From a virus, in the IMG/VR virus record IMGVR_UViG_3300044712_001597, positions 1 to 64,000 of that record: a stretch of 64,000 bases of DNA; one strand, written 5' to 3'. The position numbers were made by a program, and so were the translations under genes. Below, in pieces: positions 50,294 to 58,244 of this stretch. Every line of letters starts with the position of its first letter. Position 1 is the first letter of the stretch. The notes beneath the pieces were generated by a model. It saw only the letters and a list, made by a program, of their open reading frames with translations. It ran no database searches and was not told the origin of the DNA.

Positions 50294-51502
50294 TTAGAGT
50301 CCCGTCGAAGAACTCAGGCAGGTTTCCAACCCCGTATCGAACGGGCAGCGCTCGTAGGCGAAGGGAACCACCGCGTGGGGACGAATCGGCTGGTATGCGC
50401 GACTGATCTGGTAGATGTGTTGACCGTAGTCAAGGAACAAGTTGCAGTCGTTGTCGCGTTGAGCCACCCACTCGAGCTCACCCATGTGCAGCTGCGGAGC
50501 GAACTTGAAGGATCCTTCTCCAACGTACCTCTCGGGAGTCAACCGAGAGAAGCTTTCTCCGGCGACCAAGAAGCCAATTTCGTACTTCGCCTTGACCCAC
50601 GCCGGATTACGGCGGGCAGCTTTTCCGTTGGTTGCGGCCACTCCAACTTCGGGCTCAAGGAGCACGGGATTGCCGTTTCCGTCGAGAACGTTGAAGCGCA
50701 GAGGCTGCGAGTCGACGCCGAAGGCAAAACCCCGGTATCCCTTGAACTGATAGCCGGCGATGGACTCCTCGCCGAGCTTGAAGGATCCCGTGGTGAGTGC
50801 GATCAGGTCTTCCTTGACGTCCGCGTCGTTACGGAACGACTCGATTTGGTCGATGGAGGCGAGCACCATGAAGAAGTCACCTTGTGCCGTGCCAAACGGA
50901 TCGGCAAGAAGATCTTCACGGAGCACAGAACCCAAGCGGTAAAGCGACTTGAAGCTCATTTGCGCGTCCGGGAGGGCCGCATAGAACTTCGTGTCGACTT
51001 GCTGGGCGTCGCCGGTGATCAGGTTATCGAACGAGACTCCCTTCTTGGCCAAGAACTTGACGCCCGAGCGGAACAGAAGAGTCGCCCGGATGTCGGCGTT
51101 CATGATCTTAAGGATGCCTTTCTCCAAGGCCATCTGAGCCTGGAGGTAAGCGCCCTTGAAGGCCGTGCGGCTCGTCTTGATGCAGACGCGAGGACCGCGA
51201 CCGCGGAGAGACTGGAGCTGGTATTGGTACTCAGTCGAACCCACTTCATCGGCATCGGCGCCGGTGCCGCAGAGTTCCACGTCGTTAGTGAAGGTGGGAT
51301 TCGCAAGACTCGACTGCATGACAGCCTGCTCTTGAACCACCGAGCGGACCACCTCCGAAACATTCGGAATAGTTCCGCCCTTGAGGACGTTCATGTAGGG
51401 AGACTTGCGAGCGAGAACTTTCGCGATCTGCCCAACGATTCGGTTTGCATCTTTCGTGGCAAAGTTTTGCACGGCCGAAAGATCGATACATTCATTAGCC
51501 AT
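50294..51502 (-). CDS. major capsid protein
   Basis: 402 residues. The length, the lack of enzymatic motifs, the HK97-like order of mixed beta strands and helices, and the position between scaffold/portal and tail genes support this. Features include a helical N-terminus, an RGRGPRVC loop near 95-105 and a C-terminal conserved-looking GELEWVAQRDNDCNLF. It has its own promoter and a long leader, as expected for the most abundant virion protein. No frameshift or second capsid form is visible. Confidence 0.8.
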   Translation of the reverse strand: MANECIDLSAVQNFATKDANRIVGQIAKVLARKSPYMNVLKGGTIPNVSEVVRSVVQEQAVMQSSLANPTFTNDVELCGTGADADEVGSTEYQYQLQSLRGRGPRVCIKTSRTAFKGAYLQAQMALEKGILKIMNADIRATLLFRSGVKFLAKKGVSFDNLITGDAQQVDTKFYAALPDAQMSFKSLYRLGSVLREDLLADPFGTAQGDFFMVLASIDQIESFRNDADVKEDLIALTTGSFKLGEESIAGYQFKGYRGFAFGVDSQPLRFNVLDGNGNPVLLEPEVGVAATNGKAARRNPAWVKAKYEIGFLVAGESFSRLTPERYVGEGSFKFAPQLHMGELEWVAQRDNDCNLFLDYGQHIYQISRAYQPIRPHAVVPFAYERCPFDTGLETCLSSSTGL

Positions 51503-51683
51503 AACGATTTCTTTCTTTTTGAGGTTGAAGCTGACGGTTGTCTACTCTTCGTCCTCGGCACGTTAGGACTGATTGCGGCCTGTGCGTCTTACACTAACAC
51601 TCTAAGACTGAGTAGCTCGTGCGTGAGCCATTCGATGATGTAGCCTATAACTCGGAAAAGGCCGACAGGTAAACAAAAAAATT
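51503..51683 (-). promoter_or_regulatory. promoter and long leader of the major capsid gene
   Basis: On the minus strand GTTTAC (51674-51669, preceded by TT) and TATAGG (51649-51644) form the same promoter type as the plus-strand leaderless genes. Here the start codon lies about 140 bases further on. The leader ends CAAAAAGAAAGAAATCGTT before the ATG, an A/G-rich ribosome site. Unlike the plus-strand genes this is a leadered mRNA, perhaps for high translation or control. Confidence 0.6.
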
Positions 51684-52403
51684 CTACTTGAGCAAGATTT
51701 CGCGAGCGTGTTCTCGAGCCGACCCGTCTTTGATTCCGTGCAGCCAAGAAGCGCCAGACTTTTTCCAGCGCAGAAATTCTTCTCGAGCGATAGAAGGAAC
51801 TTTCCAAATGCTTCGGATGTGATGCGTGTCCGCCCATCCCAGAGACTCGAAGACTGGAGCGTGATGAGTATCCCATCCTTCATGTTGCCCGCAGCCGACC
51901 AGCGAAGAGTGAAGCGAAACCAGTTTCACATCAAACAACGCATTTCCATTGATGTGCCCGCAGTGTGATCCGCTATTGAGCCAGTGTCCAACTACCACAG
52001 CGTCAGGATGCTCGTGCCAAGCTTTACACAGGCGAACATCCCAGTCCAGCGCAAGAGGAACAGCATCTCCTTCGGTTGTGAGAACGGCGGAGTAGTCCAT
52101 CTTGCGCGTGCGATGAAGCTCGTGCACCCAGTGCATCAAGTCATGCCAGACTCCATTTGCTCCGGCAGGATAGCCGATTTCGCGACGGCGGGTTCGATGA
52201 ACCCAAACGCGATCGAAGACTTTTTCGAGATCTTTGCAGAGACCGAAGTGAAAGTTGCGGCAGTCAAAGCGCGTCACCAGAGCGATGTCGCTATACTGAT
52301 ACCGCGTAGAAGCAGGAGCGAGCTCAATGAGAAGGCGAGCGAGATCTTCGCTCTCTTCAATGTCTCCTTCCCATGCCTGAATTGCGGTGAGAATCTTTTT
52401 CAT
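51684..52403 (-). CDS. glycosyltransferase-like protein
   Basis: 239 residues from ATG 52403; the longer frame to 52505 lies inside the upstream gene. Features are a SDIALVTRFDCRNFHF region, a helix with YSAVLTTEGDAVPLALDW (an acidic E.D motif where GT-A enzymes have DxD), and a His-rich C-terminal half. It directly follows the clearer GT-A gene, one base apart, so the two probably act on the same product. The family call is tentative. Confidence 0.5.
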   Translation of the reverse strand: MKKILTAIQAWEGDIEESEDLARLLIELAPASTRYQYSDIALVTRFDCRNFHFGLCKDLEKVFDRVWVHRTRRREIGYPAGANGVWHDLMHWVHELHRTRKMDYSAVLTTEGDAVPLALDWDVRLCKAWHEHPDAVVVGHWLNSGSHCGHINGNALFDVKLVSLHSSLVGCGQHEGWDTHHAPVFESLGWADTHHIRSIWKVPSIAREEFLRWKKSGASWLHGIKDGSAREHAREILLK

Positions 52404-52404
52404 G

Positions 52405-53307
52405 TTATATCGAGTTGAAGTTTGACGTGTGCAGTCCGTACACCGCGAAACCGACATGCGGCACATGCAAACGCGTATCGACATACGGTTGGATTCCGCA
52501 CTCACGAGCGCGGGCGCAAAATGCGATATCCTCTCCGCGACCGTCCGTCATCGGCTGAAAGAAGTTCCAAGGCATTCCAGACTGAGAAGGCGCGAGTTCT
52601 GGAAAACGTTCTTGCATGAGCTCGAAAACTTTTCGAGAAACGAGCAGGCAGCCGGTCCCGACCCAGTCGCATGGAAGAATGGTGTCTCGGAACTCCGCCG
52701 CCAACTCGCGATAGCGAGAATCAGTAGAGAGCGAGTTGACAGAACCCGCTGACGGCTGACGACCAAAGTACGTCGCACCAACCAAATCTCGGTTGTGGCT
52801 CAACAAACGGTCGATCGTCTGCAGTCCGGCAGAAGAATCTGGGAAGTTTGCAGGAAGCCGGCACATCTGCCGCAAGAAGGACGGACGGCCGATGGGAATG
52901 ATCATGTCATCGTCGATGAAGAGCATCCACTTGGCGTCAGTAGCCAAGAACTTCATCGCCAGACGATTGCGGGCGTGGTAGATCATTCCATCTCCAAGCT
53001 CCATATCGAACCGGACGCGCTCTTTGCCGTAATCGAGAGCAATGGCCGCAAGAGTCCAAGCGGTCGCCGGATTCGTGAACTTGTACGACGGAAATGCAAC
53101 GAAAACGTCCCTTCCGGTCCACTCGTCTAGAAACTGGCGCAACGCGTCCTGCGAATTCGTTTCTACGGGCGTCGTAGAGTCATCCAGGTTGGACGAGGCG
53201 TGACTTTCTTCCTTCGAGTGCGTGGTTTCTCGGTCGACTGGAATGGGACTCTCCTCGAGACTCGAGGTGACTTTCCGCTTGATTTTGAGTTTGGATGTAG
53301 AAGCCAT
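52405..53307 (-). CDS. GT-A-fold glycosyltransferase
   Basis: 300 residues. A disordered Ser/Glu/Thr-rich N-terminus of about 60 residues precedes a nucleotide-sugar transferase core: VFVAFPSYK, ARNRLAMKFL, LFIDDDMIIP (the DxD metal site), DLVGATYFGR, GTGCLLVSRKVFE and GRGEDIAFCARARECG (the catalytic acidic helix). It lies between scaffold and capsid genes, so virion-protein glycosylation is more likely than DNA modification. Confidence 0.7.
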   Translation of the reverse strand: MASTSKLKIKRKVTSSLEESPIPVDRETTHSKEESHASSNLDDSTTPVETNSQDALRQFLDEWTGRDVFVAFPSYKFTNPATAWTLAAIALDYGKERVRFDMELGDGMIYHARNRLAMKFLATDAKWMLFIDDDMIIPIGRPSFLRQMCRLPANFPDSSAGLQTIDRLLSHNRDLVGATYFGRQPSAGSVNSLSTDSRYRELAAEFRDTILPCDWVGTGCLLVSRKVFELMQERFPELAPSQSGMPWNFFQPMTDGRGEDIAFCARARECGIQPYVDTRLHVPHVGFAVYGLHTSNFNSI

Positions 53308-53319
53308 GGGTCAAAAAGA

Positions 53320-54633
53320 TTAAAGATCCGACTCTGCGGCGCTCAAACCGCGCTCCACCGCTTCTTCGTCCGACAACTTGGCCTGCGAAGAAGCCGCGTC
53401 TTCTGCTGTTTTCACCGCGGGGCGAGAAGAAGGCAGACGAGAAGCTTTGCGAATCTGAGAAAGCTCGGCTTCGAGTTTCTTGCGGGTCTCAACTTCGGCG
53501 TCATACTGCTTCTTCAGGCCCTCCAGCGCGTTAGCCAGATGGATGGAAGCGGCAGCAGCAGCGGCGACTTCTGCTCGAGACTTCGGGTTCGCCGGGTAGA
53601 GGGCTTGCTTGAAGTTGGCTTCGAGTTGTTCCACGCTCTTATTGTGCTGCTCGATTTCTTCGCGTTCTTTCTTGCTGGCATTCTCTGGAATCTCTCGATA
53701 GCGAGCCCACGGAGTGTCTTTCGTGAGCGCGTCGAGATGTTCTTCGATTTGAGTCTGCTCAGCTTCGAAACGCTGTCTCTCTTGCTCCTCTTGCGACTTG
53801 AGATAGGACTCGCGATCTTCGGCGAACTTTCCAAGCTCTTTTTGACGCTGCTCGGCAATGTCCACGCGCTGAGCGAGACGCTGCTCCAACCGAGTGCGAT
53901 CGATGGCGGGAAGCTTCGACAAGATCGCGGAGTCCCACCACTTCGGATCCACGCGATCGAGTCCGATTTCACGGAGCTTGTCGGCTTGCTCTTTCGGCAG
54001 ACCGCGCTGTTGCAGAAGCTCGAACACCGACTCGTCAACGGCGCTCAGCTTCTCATCAAACTGCTTCTTGAACTCTGGATCGTTCTCCGTGTCGAAAATC
54101 TTGCGGAACCGACGGAGCTCGGTGAGTTCTTTTTCCACGGGCTCCGGAAGAGCGCGAGAAGTGGTCAGTTCGGCAACTCGGGCTTCGAGCTCGTCCACTC
54201 GAGCAGCCTTAGTCTTGAAGTGCTTTGCGACTTCGCGCAGTTTGTCGAAGTTGACAAGATTGCGCGGGCTGACATTCGCTGGAGCCTTGATCGCGTCCAA
54301 ATCAAGCTCCTCGAGATCCTTCTCACTGGACTTCTCCTCAGGCTTTTCTTCAGGCTTCTCCTCAGGCTTTTCTTCAGGCTTCTCCTCAGGCTTTTCTTCA
54401 GGCTTCTCCTCAGGCTTTTCTTCAGGCTTTTCTTCAGGCTTCTCCTCAGGCTTTTCTTCGGGCTTTTCTTCGGGCTTTTCTTCGGGCAGAGGATCATCGT
54501 CCAGTCCGGCGAGACGCATCGCTTCGTCGAGAGAATTGATGTGCTCGTTGGTGGGAACTTCGGTTGACTCCAGATGGAGATCGTTGGGGATCACGGAATC
54601 AGTGACGGACGCGGGTGCGGTGGACTTTGGCAT
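53320..54633 (-). CDS. capsid scaffolding protein with EEKP repeats
   Basis: 437 residues, placed directly upstream of the glycosyltransferases and capsid gene. It is highly charged and mostly coiled coil (DELEARVAEL, ELTELRRFRKIF, EQRQKELGKFAED). Near residue 50 it carries about 13 EEKP units. This acidic, coiled-coil, low-complexity composition and the position between portal and capsid are typical of podoviral scaffolds. The role is inferred from synteny and composition. Confidence 0.7.
   Translation of the reverse strand: MPKSTAPASVTDSVIPNDLHLESTEVPTNEHINSLDEAMRLAGLDDDPLPEEKPEEKPEEKPEEKPEEKPEEKPEEKPEEKPEEKPEEKPEEKPEEKPEEKSSEKDLEELDLDAIKAPANVSPRNLVNFDKLREVAKHFKTKAARVDELEARVAELTTSRALPEPVEKELTELRRFRKIFDTENDPEFKKQFDEKLSAVDESVFELLQQRGLPKEQADKLREIGLDRVDPKWWDSAILSKLPAIDRTRLEQRLAQRVDIAEQRQKELGKFAEDRESYLKSQEEQERQRFEAEQTQIEEHLDALTKDTPWARYREIPENASKKEREEIEQHNKSVEQLEANFKQALYPANPKSRAEVAAAAAASIHLANALEGLKKQYDAEVETRKKLEAELSQIRKASRLPSSRPAVKTAEDAASSQAKLSDEEAVERGLSAAESDL
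54334..54487 (-). repeat. 12-base tandem repeat encoding EEKP units
   Basis: About 13 copies of a 12-base unit (TTTTCTTCAGGC / TTCTCCTCAGGC on the plus strand), in frame in the scaffold gene. The two unit types partly alternate, so the array probably grew by duplication of a 24-base pair. Copy number is likely variable. Confidence 0.85.
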
Positions 54634-54651
54634 AGGATGGTTGGGTTGAGA

Positions 54652-54912
54652 TTACATTTCTCTGAAGCCAGGATCGACTGGCGTCGGAGGTTGCCGTTCT
54701 TTAAGCGAAAGAATGAAGTCCACAGCCGCTTCGTAACCAGCACGAAAACAAGCGAGCCGCGAAACTGCGTTGTCGTCATTTTTCAGAGCGATGTCGGGGG
54801 TGATCGCCGCGGGACATCCGTTCATCGCTGTTTCTTTGAATTTTTGAGGCGAAACGCGACTGAAAAAATCGCGAGTCGCCACACTATCTTCGGGTTTCCA
54901 CTGGTTGCTCAT
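54652..54912 (-). CDS. small hypothetical protein between portal and scaffold
   Basis: 86 residues. The first half is charged (EDSVATRDFFSRVSPQKFKE). The second is helical (DNAVSRLACFRAGYEAAVDFIL), with the ending PTPVDPGFREM. No metal or nucleotide motif. Its position in the head operon suggests an assembly role; nothing more can be supported. Confidence 0.55.
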   Translation of the reverse strand: MSNQWKPEDSVATRDFFSRVSPQKFKETAMNGCPAAITPDIALKNDDNAVSRLACFRAGYEAAVDFILSLKERQPPTPVDPGFREM

Positions 54913-54938
54913 GATACGTAAAACGTGGTCGCCGAGGT

Positions 54939-57236
54939 TCAGGACGAGACTACCCCTCGAGGCGGAGTCGGACGAACGGGATCGGCCACGGATTGAATTG
55001 ACTGCTGGGGAGCCGGGACCAAGCTTGGCATTGGCGGAGCATCTTGCGCGACTTCCGTGGCTGGAACTACTCCGGGTTGAAGAGCAGAAGCAGTGGCTTG
55101 GTAAGCTTGTTGATCCACAGGCGGAAGAGGAATTATTTGCTCGAGCTGAGCGAGTAGGGCTTGAGCGTCGGCGAGTTGGTCGGGAGGAACTCCTTTCTGC
55201 GTCGCGGATTGAACGTGCGCAGTCGTGTGCTCGGCCACGGCGATGAAAAACTGTTGGCTGGTCAACAGCGGATTCACCTGCAGATTTTCGAGCATAGGAA
55301 GAACTCGCGAGACGATCACCGCCAAATGCACGACGTCGTCATCTGTGGGATCGACTGGCATGCTAGCGAAGTCATTCAGCATGGAAGTCAGCTCCATCAG
55401 CTGTGTGCGCTGCTGCTTAAGCGGGCTCAGCGGATTCAAGTCGACGTTGAGCAATCGTTCGGCGGCTCCTGCTCCGAGCTTCGACGACAGGTGACGGCGT
55501 TTAAGCTCAACGGCATCGACGAGAGGGTCTGCCGCGTAACTTGCAACCACCATATCGAGAATGCCGGACTGCGATGCGATGGCGTCGTCAACGTTCGCGC
55601 GGCTGGAGGTATTCGCGAGAACGAGTATCTCAGGACCCGTGAGTCCTTCAAGAAGCATCTCAGTAACGCACTTCACCGCATCGGCGTCGAGTTCTTCAGG
55701 AATTGAAGCCAAGAAAAATTGCTCGGCATATCCTGCTTGGGTAAGCGCTTGGTAAAGTTCGGCGTCGTAAATAATCTCGGCAGAATTACTCAGCGCGCGG
55801 TACTCTTGGACAATCGCCTCGGCAGCTGCAACGTTTTCAGGAAGACAAATACGGCGCTGAATCTCGTCGATGCTGTTGAATGTCTGATCCGCGTAGCGGG
55901 CAAGTACTCCGGCTCGAATCTGAGCGTCGATGGACGCGACATAGTTGACTTCGGAGGCTGTTCGTCGCTCGCCCGCTTCGTTGACGATTTGGCCGGGCAT
56001 GAATGCGCCGACTTGAATCTCAGCTTGCGAAGTAGAATGCCGGTCAAGAGCGAAAAAGGCTTCGGAGTTGACTTCAAACTTGACGTTCTCAACTACGTCA
56101 TATCCATCGCCAAGTACCGCGAAAGGATGATTGACAGAGAGTCCTGGAGTTTCAGTCGCTCCGCTTCCGGCTTTGGTCGTGCGCTTGAGCAGCAAGAGAC
56201 CAGAAAGATGAAGCGCGTCGTTGATCAAGTTGCGAGACTGTTCGACCGAGACGTGCGTGTTGTAGAGAGTTCGTCCTGCTCCGCGCGAACCGTGGAGAGT
56301 ACGATCGCCGACCTCGGCAGAGAACAGAGCAAGAATGTGCTCCATCTTGGCGTAGCGGCCACGCCGGAAGAAAAGTCCTTTGCCGTCGTCGCGGTCAAAG
56401 ATGTAGTGATCCACTCCGCCTTGAGGATTCTGCACGAACAGATGCCCGGTCTTTACGACGCGAATAGTGGAAGTGAAACTCGAAGCCAGGTTATTCTCGC
56501 GAATGAGGTCTTCGTAGACTCGAGCGTTTTCGTCTGTGCTTTTGTCATCGAATTGCTTACTCGCCGAGTTGAGCTTCGCGACCAAGGCTTTCACTCTCCA
56601 TCCTGCAGCTTCAGCAGCTTCGGGTCTTTTGAGAATCTCCGCGATTTCGTCGACGTAATAGTCTTTCTTGCGGGCCCAGGTTTTGCACTCCTTCGCAAGC
56701 TGCGGACAGCCGACGTAGAACAAGGCTTCGTCTTGGCGGCAGAGCTCCGGCTTCCACGAGTAGTCATCGTTCCACGTGACGGCTGCGTAGCCGTAACCGA
56801 CATTCTCATCAATGAGCTGTTGTTGATAATCGGACCAACCAGACCAAGAGCGAATGGTGTCGGTAATCTTTTTGCGGAAAATGTCTTGCTTCGCTTCTTT
56901 GTCTTGCGCGCCTGGAAACCGAGAGAAAGTTAAGAGTGGAAGCTGGTCCACCATCTGCTTGTAGGGAGGAGCAATGCGCTTGAGCATCGCGGACATGAAG
57001 CCGGTCGGGCGATTGCTTCTCCACGACTGACCTGCCGCTTTTAGTTTCCGAGGATTCCAAGGTTGCTCATTGTTGATCTTGCGAGCGATGGCTGCGTTTT
57101 TGCGATTCCTCTCCTTGTTGTCCTGGACGAAGTTCTTGTAAATCGCATGCGCCTGCGTAAAACCAATCACGCCAGACTCGAGCTCGAGTGTCTCGGGGTT
57201 GATGACGTTTTTTGACTCTGTCAGATCGGCAGACAT
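54939..57236 (-). CDS. portal protein (head-tail connector)
   Basis: 765 residues, larger than T7 gp8 (about 536). It follows the terminase genes and precedes the scaffold, the usual place. The core has the portal-type GFMSAMLKRIAPPYKQMVDQ region, a beta-rich wing, long helices (RTLYNTHVSVEQSRNLINDA) and a Pro/Gln-rich C-terminal tail. Twelve copies are expected at the packaging vertex. The assignment rests on length, order and overall pattern. Confidence 0.75.
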   Translation of the reverse strand: MSADLTESKNVINPETLELESGVIGFTQAHAIYKNFVQDNKERNRKNAAIARKINNEQPWNPRKLKAAGQSWRSNRPTGFMSAMLKRIAPPYKQMVDQLPLLTFSRFPGAQDKEAKQDIFRKKITDTIRSWSGWSDYQQQLIDENVGYGYAAVTWNDDYSWKPELCRQDEALFYVGCPQLAKECKTWARKKDYYVDEIAEILKRPEAAEAAGWRVKALVAKLNSASKQFDDKSTDENARVYEDLIRENNLASSFTSTIRVVKTGHLFVQNPQGGVDHYIFDRDDGKGLFFRRGRYAKMEHILALFSAEVGDRTLHGSRGAGRTLYNTHVSVEQSRNLINDALHLSGLLLLKRTTKAGSGATETPGLSVNHPFAVLGDGYDVVENVKFEVNSEAFFALDRHSTSQAEIQVGAFMPGQIVNEAGERRTASEVNYVASIDAQIRAGVLARYADQTFNSIDEIQRRICLPENVAAAEAIVQEYRALSNSAEIIYDAELYQALTQAGYAEQFFLASIPEELDADAVKCVTEMLLEGLTGPEILVLANTSSRANVDDAIASQSGILDMVVASYAADPLVDAVELKRRHLSSKLGAGAAERLLNVDLNPLSPLKQQRTQLMELTSMLNDFASMPVDPTDDDVVHLAVIVSRVLPMLENLQVNPLLTSQQFFIAVAEHTTAHVQSATQKGVPPDQLADAQALLAQLEQIIPLPPVDQQAYQATASALQPGVVPATEVAQDAPPMPSLVPAPQQSIQSVADPVRPTPPRGVVSS

Positions 57237-57242
57237 AGCAAA

Positions 57243-57473
57243 TTACCAGAGAGCTTCAGGGCAAGACTCGGTTGAGAAAAGAATTTTTGCGCGAATGAGG
57301 CATAAACACTTAGAACATTGGACACCATCTCGATAATCGCAAGAATCGCAGATGGACAATCTTTTTTTCTTGGTAGCAGCATCTACGAAGGCGCTCTCTC
57401 CATGCGAAACTTTCTCAATGATCCGTCCTGCAGCCTGCGCAGCGGTCTTGAAAGCCTCAGGTTGAAGTTTCAT
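57243..57473 (-). CDS. small zinc-binding protein upstream of portal
   Basis: 76 residues from ATG 57473, which overlaps the preceding stop as ATGA; a longer frame exists but lies inside the neighbour. C-terminal CDSCDYRDGVQCSKC forms a compact zinc ribbon (two CxxC). A similar Cys cluster occurs in the next gene upstream, so the two may be related or act together. Confidence 0.6.
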   Translation of the reverse strand: MKLQPEAFKTAAQAAGRIIEKVSHGESAFVDAATKKKRLSICDSCDYRDGVQCSKCLCLIRAKILFSTESCPEALW

Positions 57474-58075
57474 CGCAGCCAGCAGTGAGATGGAAGATCG
57501 GGGCTGCTCGCGAGATTGGAGCGTCGCAGCCACACGGCGGCTCGATTTTCATGCCCGAGAATTTGACAAGCTCGCAGTTTCTTTCCGGGACGAGTATCTT
57601 GTCCGCAGCGTAGAATCGTGGACATGCGGTTGACGGCGTCCACGCAGGTGGAGCAAGAACTGTTCCAGCGAACGTTGTAAGGACAGCGCGAACAAATCTC
57701 GGCGCGTCGCTCAGCTTCCGACTTCAGTTCGAGATTCTCAATGGAGTGGTTTTCAATGCGAGAATCGAGCCACTCGAGCATGCGATCCGTGAGCGTGACG
57801 ATTTGCTTGGGAAGCGAGTACTTGACTTCCACCGTGACGGAGGCTCCAGGAACCCGATGGCACATGTGCGGAAAGTTTGAGCAGATATACTCCTCAACTT
57901 CTGCTTCGACGTCGCCGATGGGAATGACGTTGTCTGCCCGGAACTTGATGACTGCTTGGATCAGCTGCTGATACGAGTTGGATCGCAGTGGAGAGGGAAG
58001 CGGTTTTCCTGTGCGGTCCAGCACGGGAAAGTGCCAGCCTCCAGGCATCACAATGGAATCAATCACTCGGCTCAT
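57470..58075 (-). CDS. hypothetical protein with Cys cluster
   Basis: 201 residues from MSRVIDS at 58075. The N-terminal part is a mixed domain (SPLRSNSYQQLIQAVIKFRADN). The C-terminal half has CSRCPYNVRWNSSCSTC, a four-Cys zinc site like that of the next gene. It overlaps both neighbours. It lies in the terminase-portal interval; no family recognised. Confidence 0.55.
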   Translation of the reverse strand: MSRVIDSIVMPGGWHFPVLDRTGKPLPSPLRSNSYQQLIQAVIKFRADNVIPIGDVEAEVEEYICSNFPHMCHRVPGASVTVEVKYSLPKQIVTLTDRMLEWLDSRIENHSIENLELKSEAERRAEICSRCPYNVRWNSSCSTCVDAVNRMSTILRCGQDTRPGKKLRACQILGHENRAAVWLRRSNLASSPDLPSHCWLR

Positions 58076-58244
58076 CGTCGATTTCTTGGTCGTTAGCTTC
58101 TTGGAATAACGTAAGAATGTGCCACTGTAAAATGCCAATGACTTCAACGTAGGTTAAGTTGAGCTCGTCACGAGCGTAGTCCACAGCGCCTTGAACTCGG
58201 TCGCTGACGATCCTCATTTGCTGTTCGCGGTCCACGGTGCTCAA
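58059..58244 (-). CDS. small helical protein downstream of terminase
   Basis: 61 residues. The start overlaps the terminase stop (ATGA, 58241-58244) and the end overlaps the next gene by 17 bases. It is all helix, with an acidic tail (EANDQEIDDEPSD). No family recognised. Confidence 0.5.
   Translation of the reverse strand: MSTVDREQQMRIVSDRVQGAVDYARDELNLTYVEVIGILQWHILTLFQEANDQEIDDEPSD

Noticed and set aside
50375-51643. 422-codon plus-strand frame opposite the major capsid gene
   Set aside because: Antisense to a well-supported capsid gene and running through its promoter; no start signal or family pattern.
53200-54567. 455-codon plus-strand frame opposite the scaffold gene
   Set aside because: A shadow of the EEKP and Glu/Lys-rich scaffold, with Leu/Phe/Arg-rich repeats; the minus frame fits the head operon in order and spacing.
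55719-56933. 404-codon plus-strand frame opposite the portal gene
   Set aside because: The minus-strand portal frame is longer, correctly spaced, and placed as expected between terminase and scaffold.
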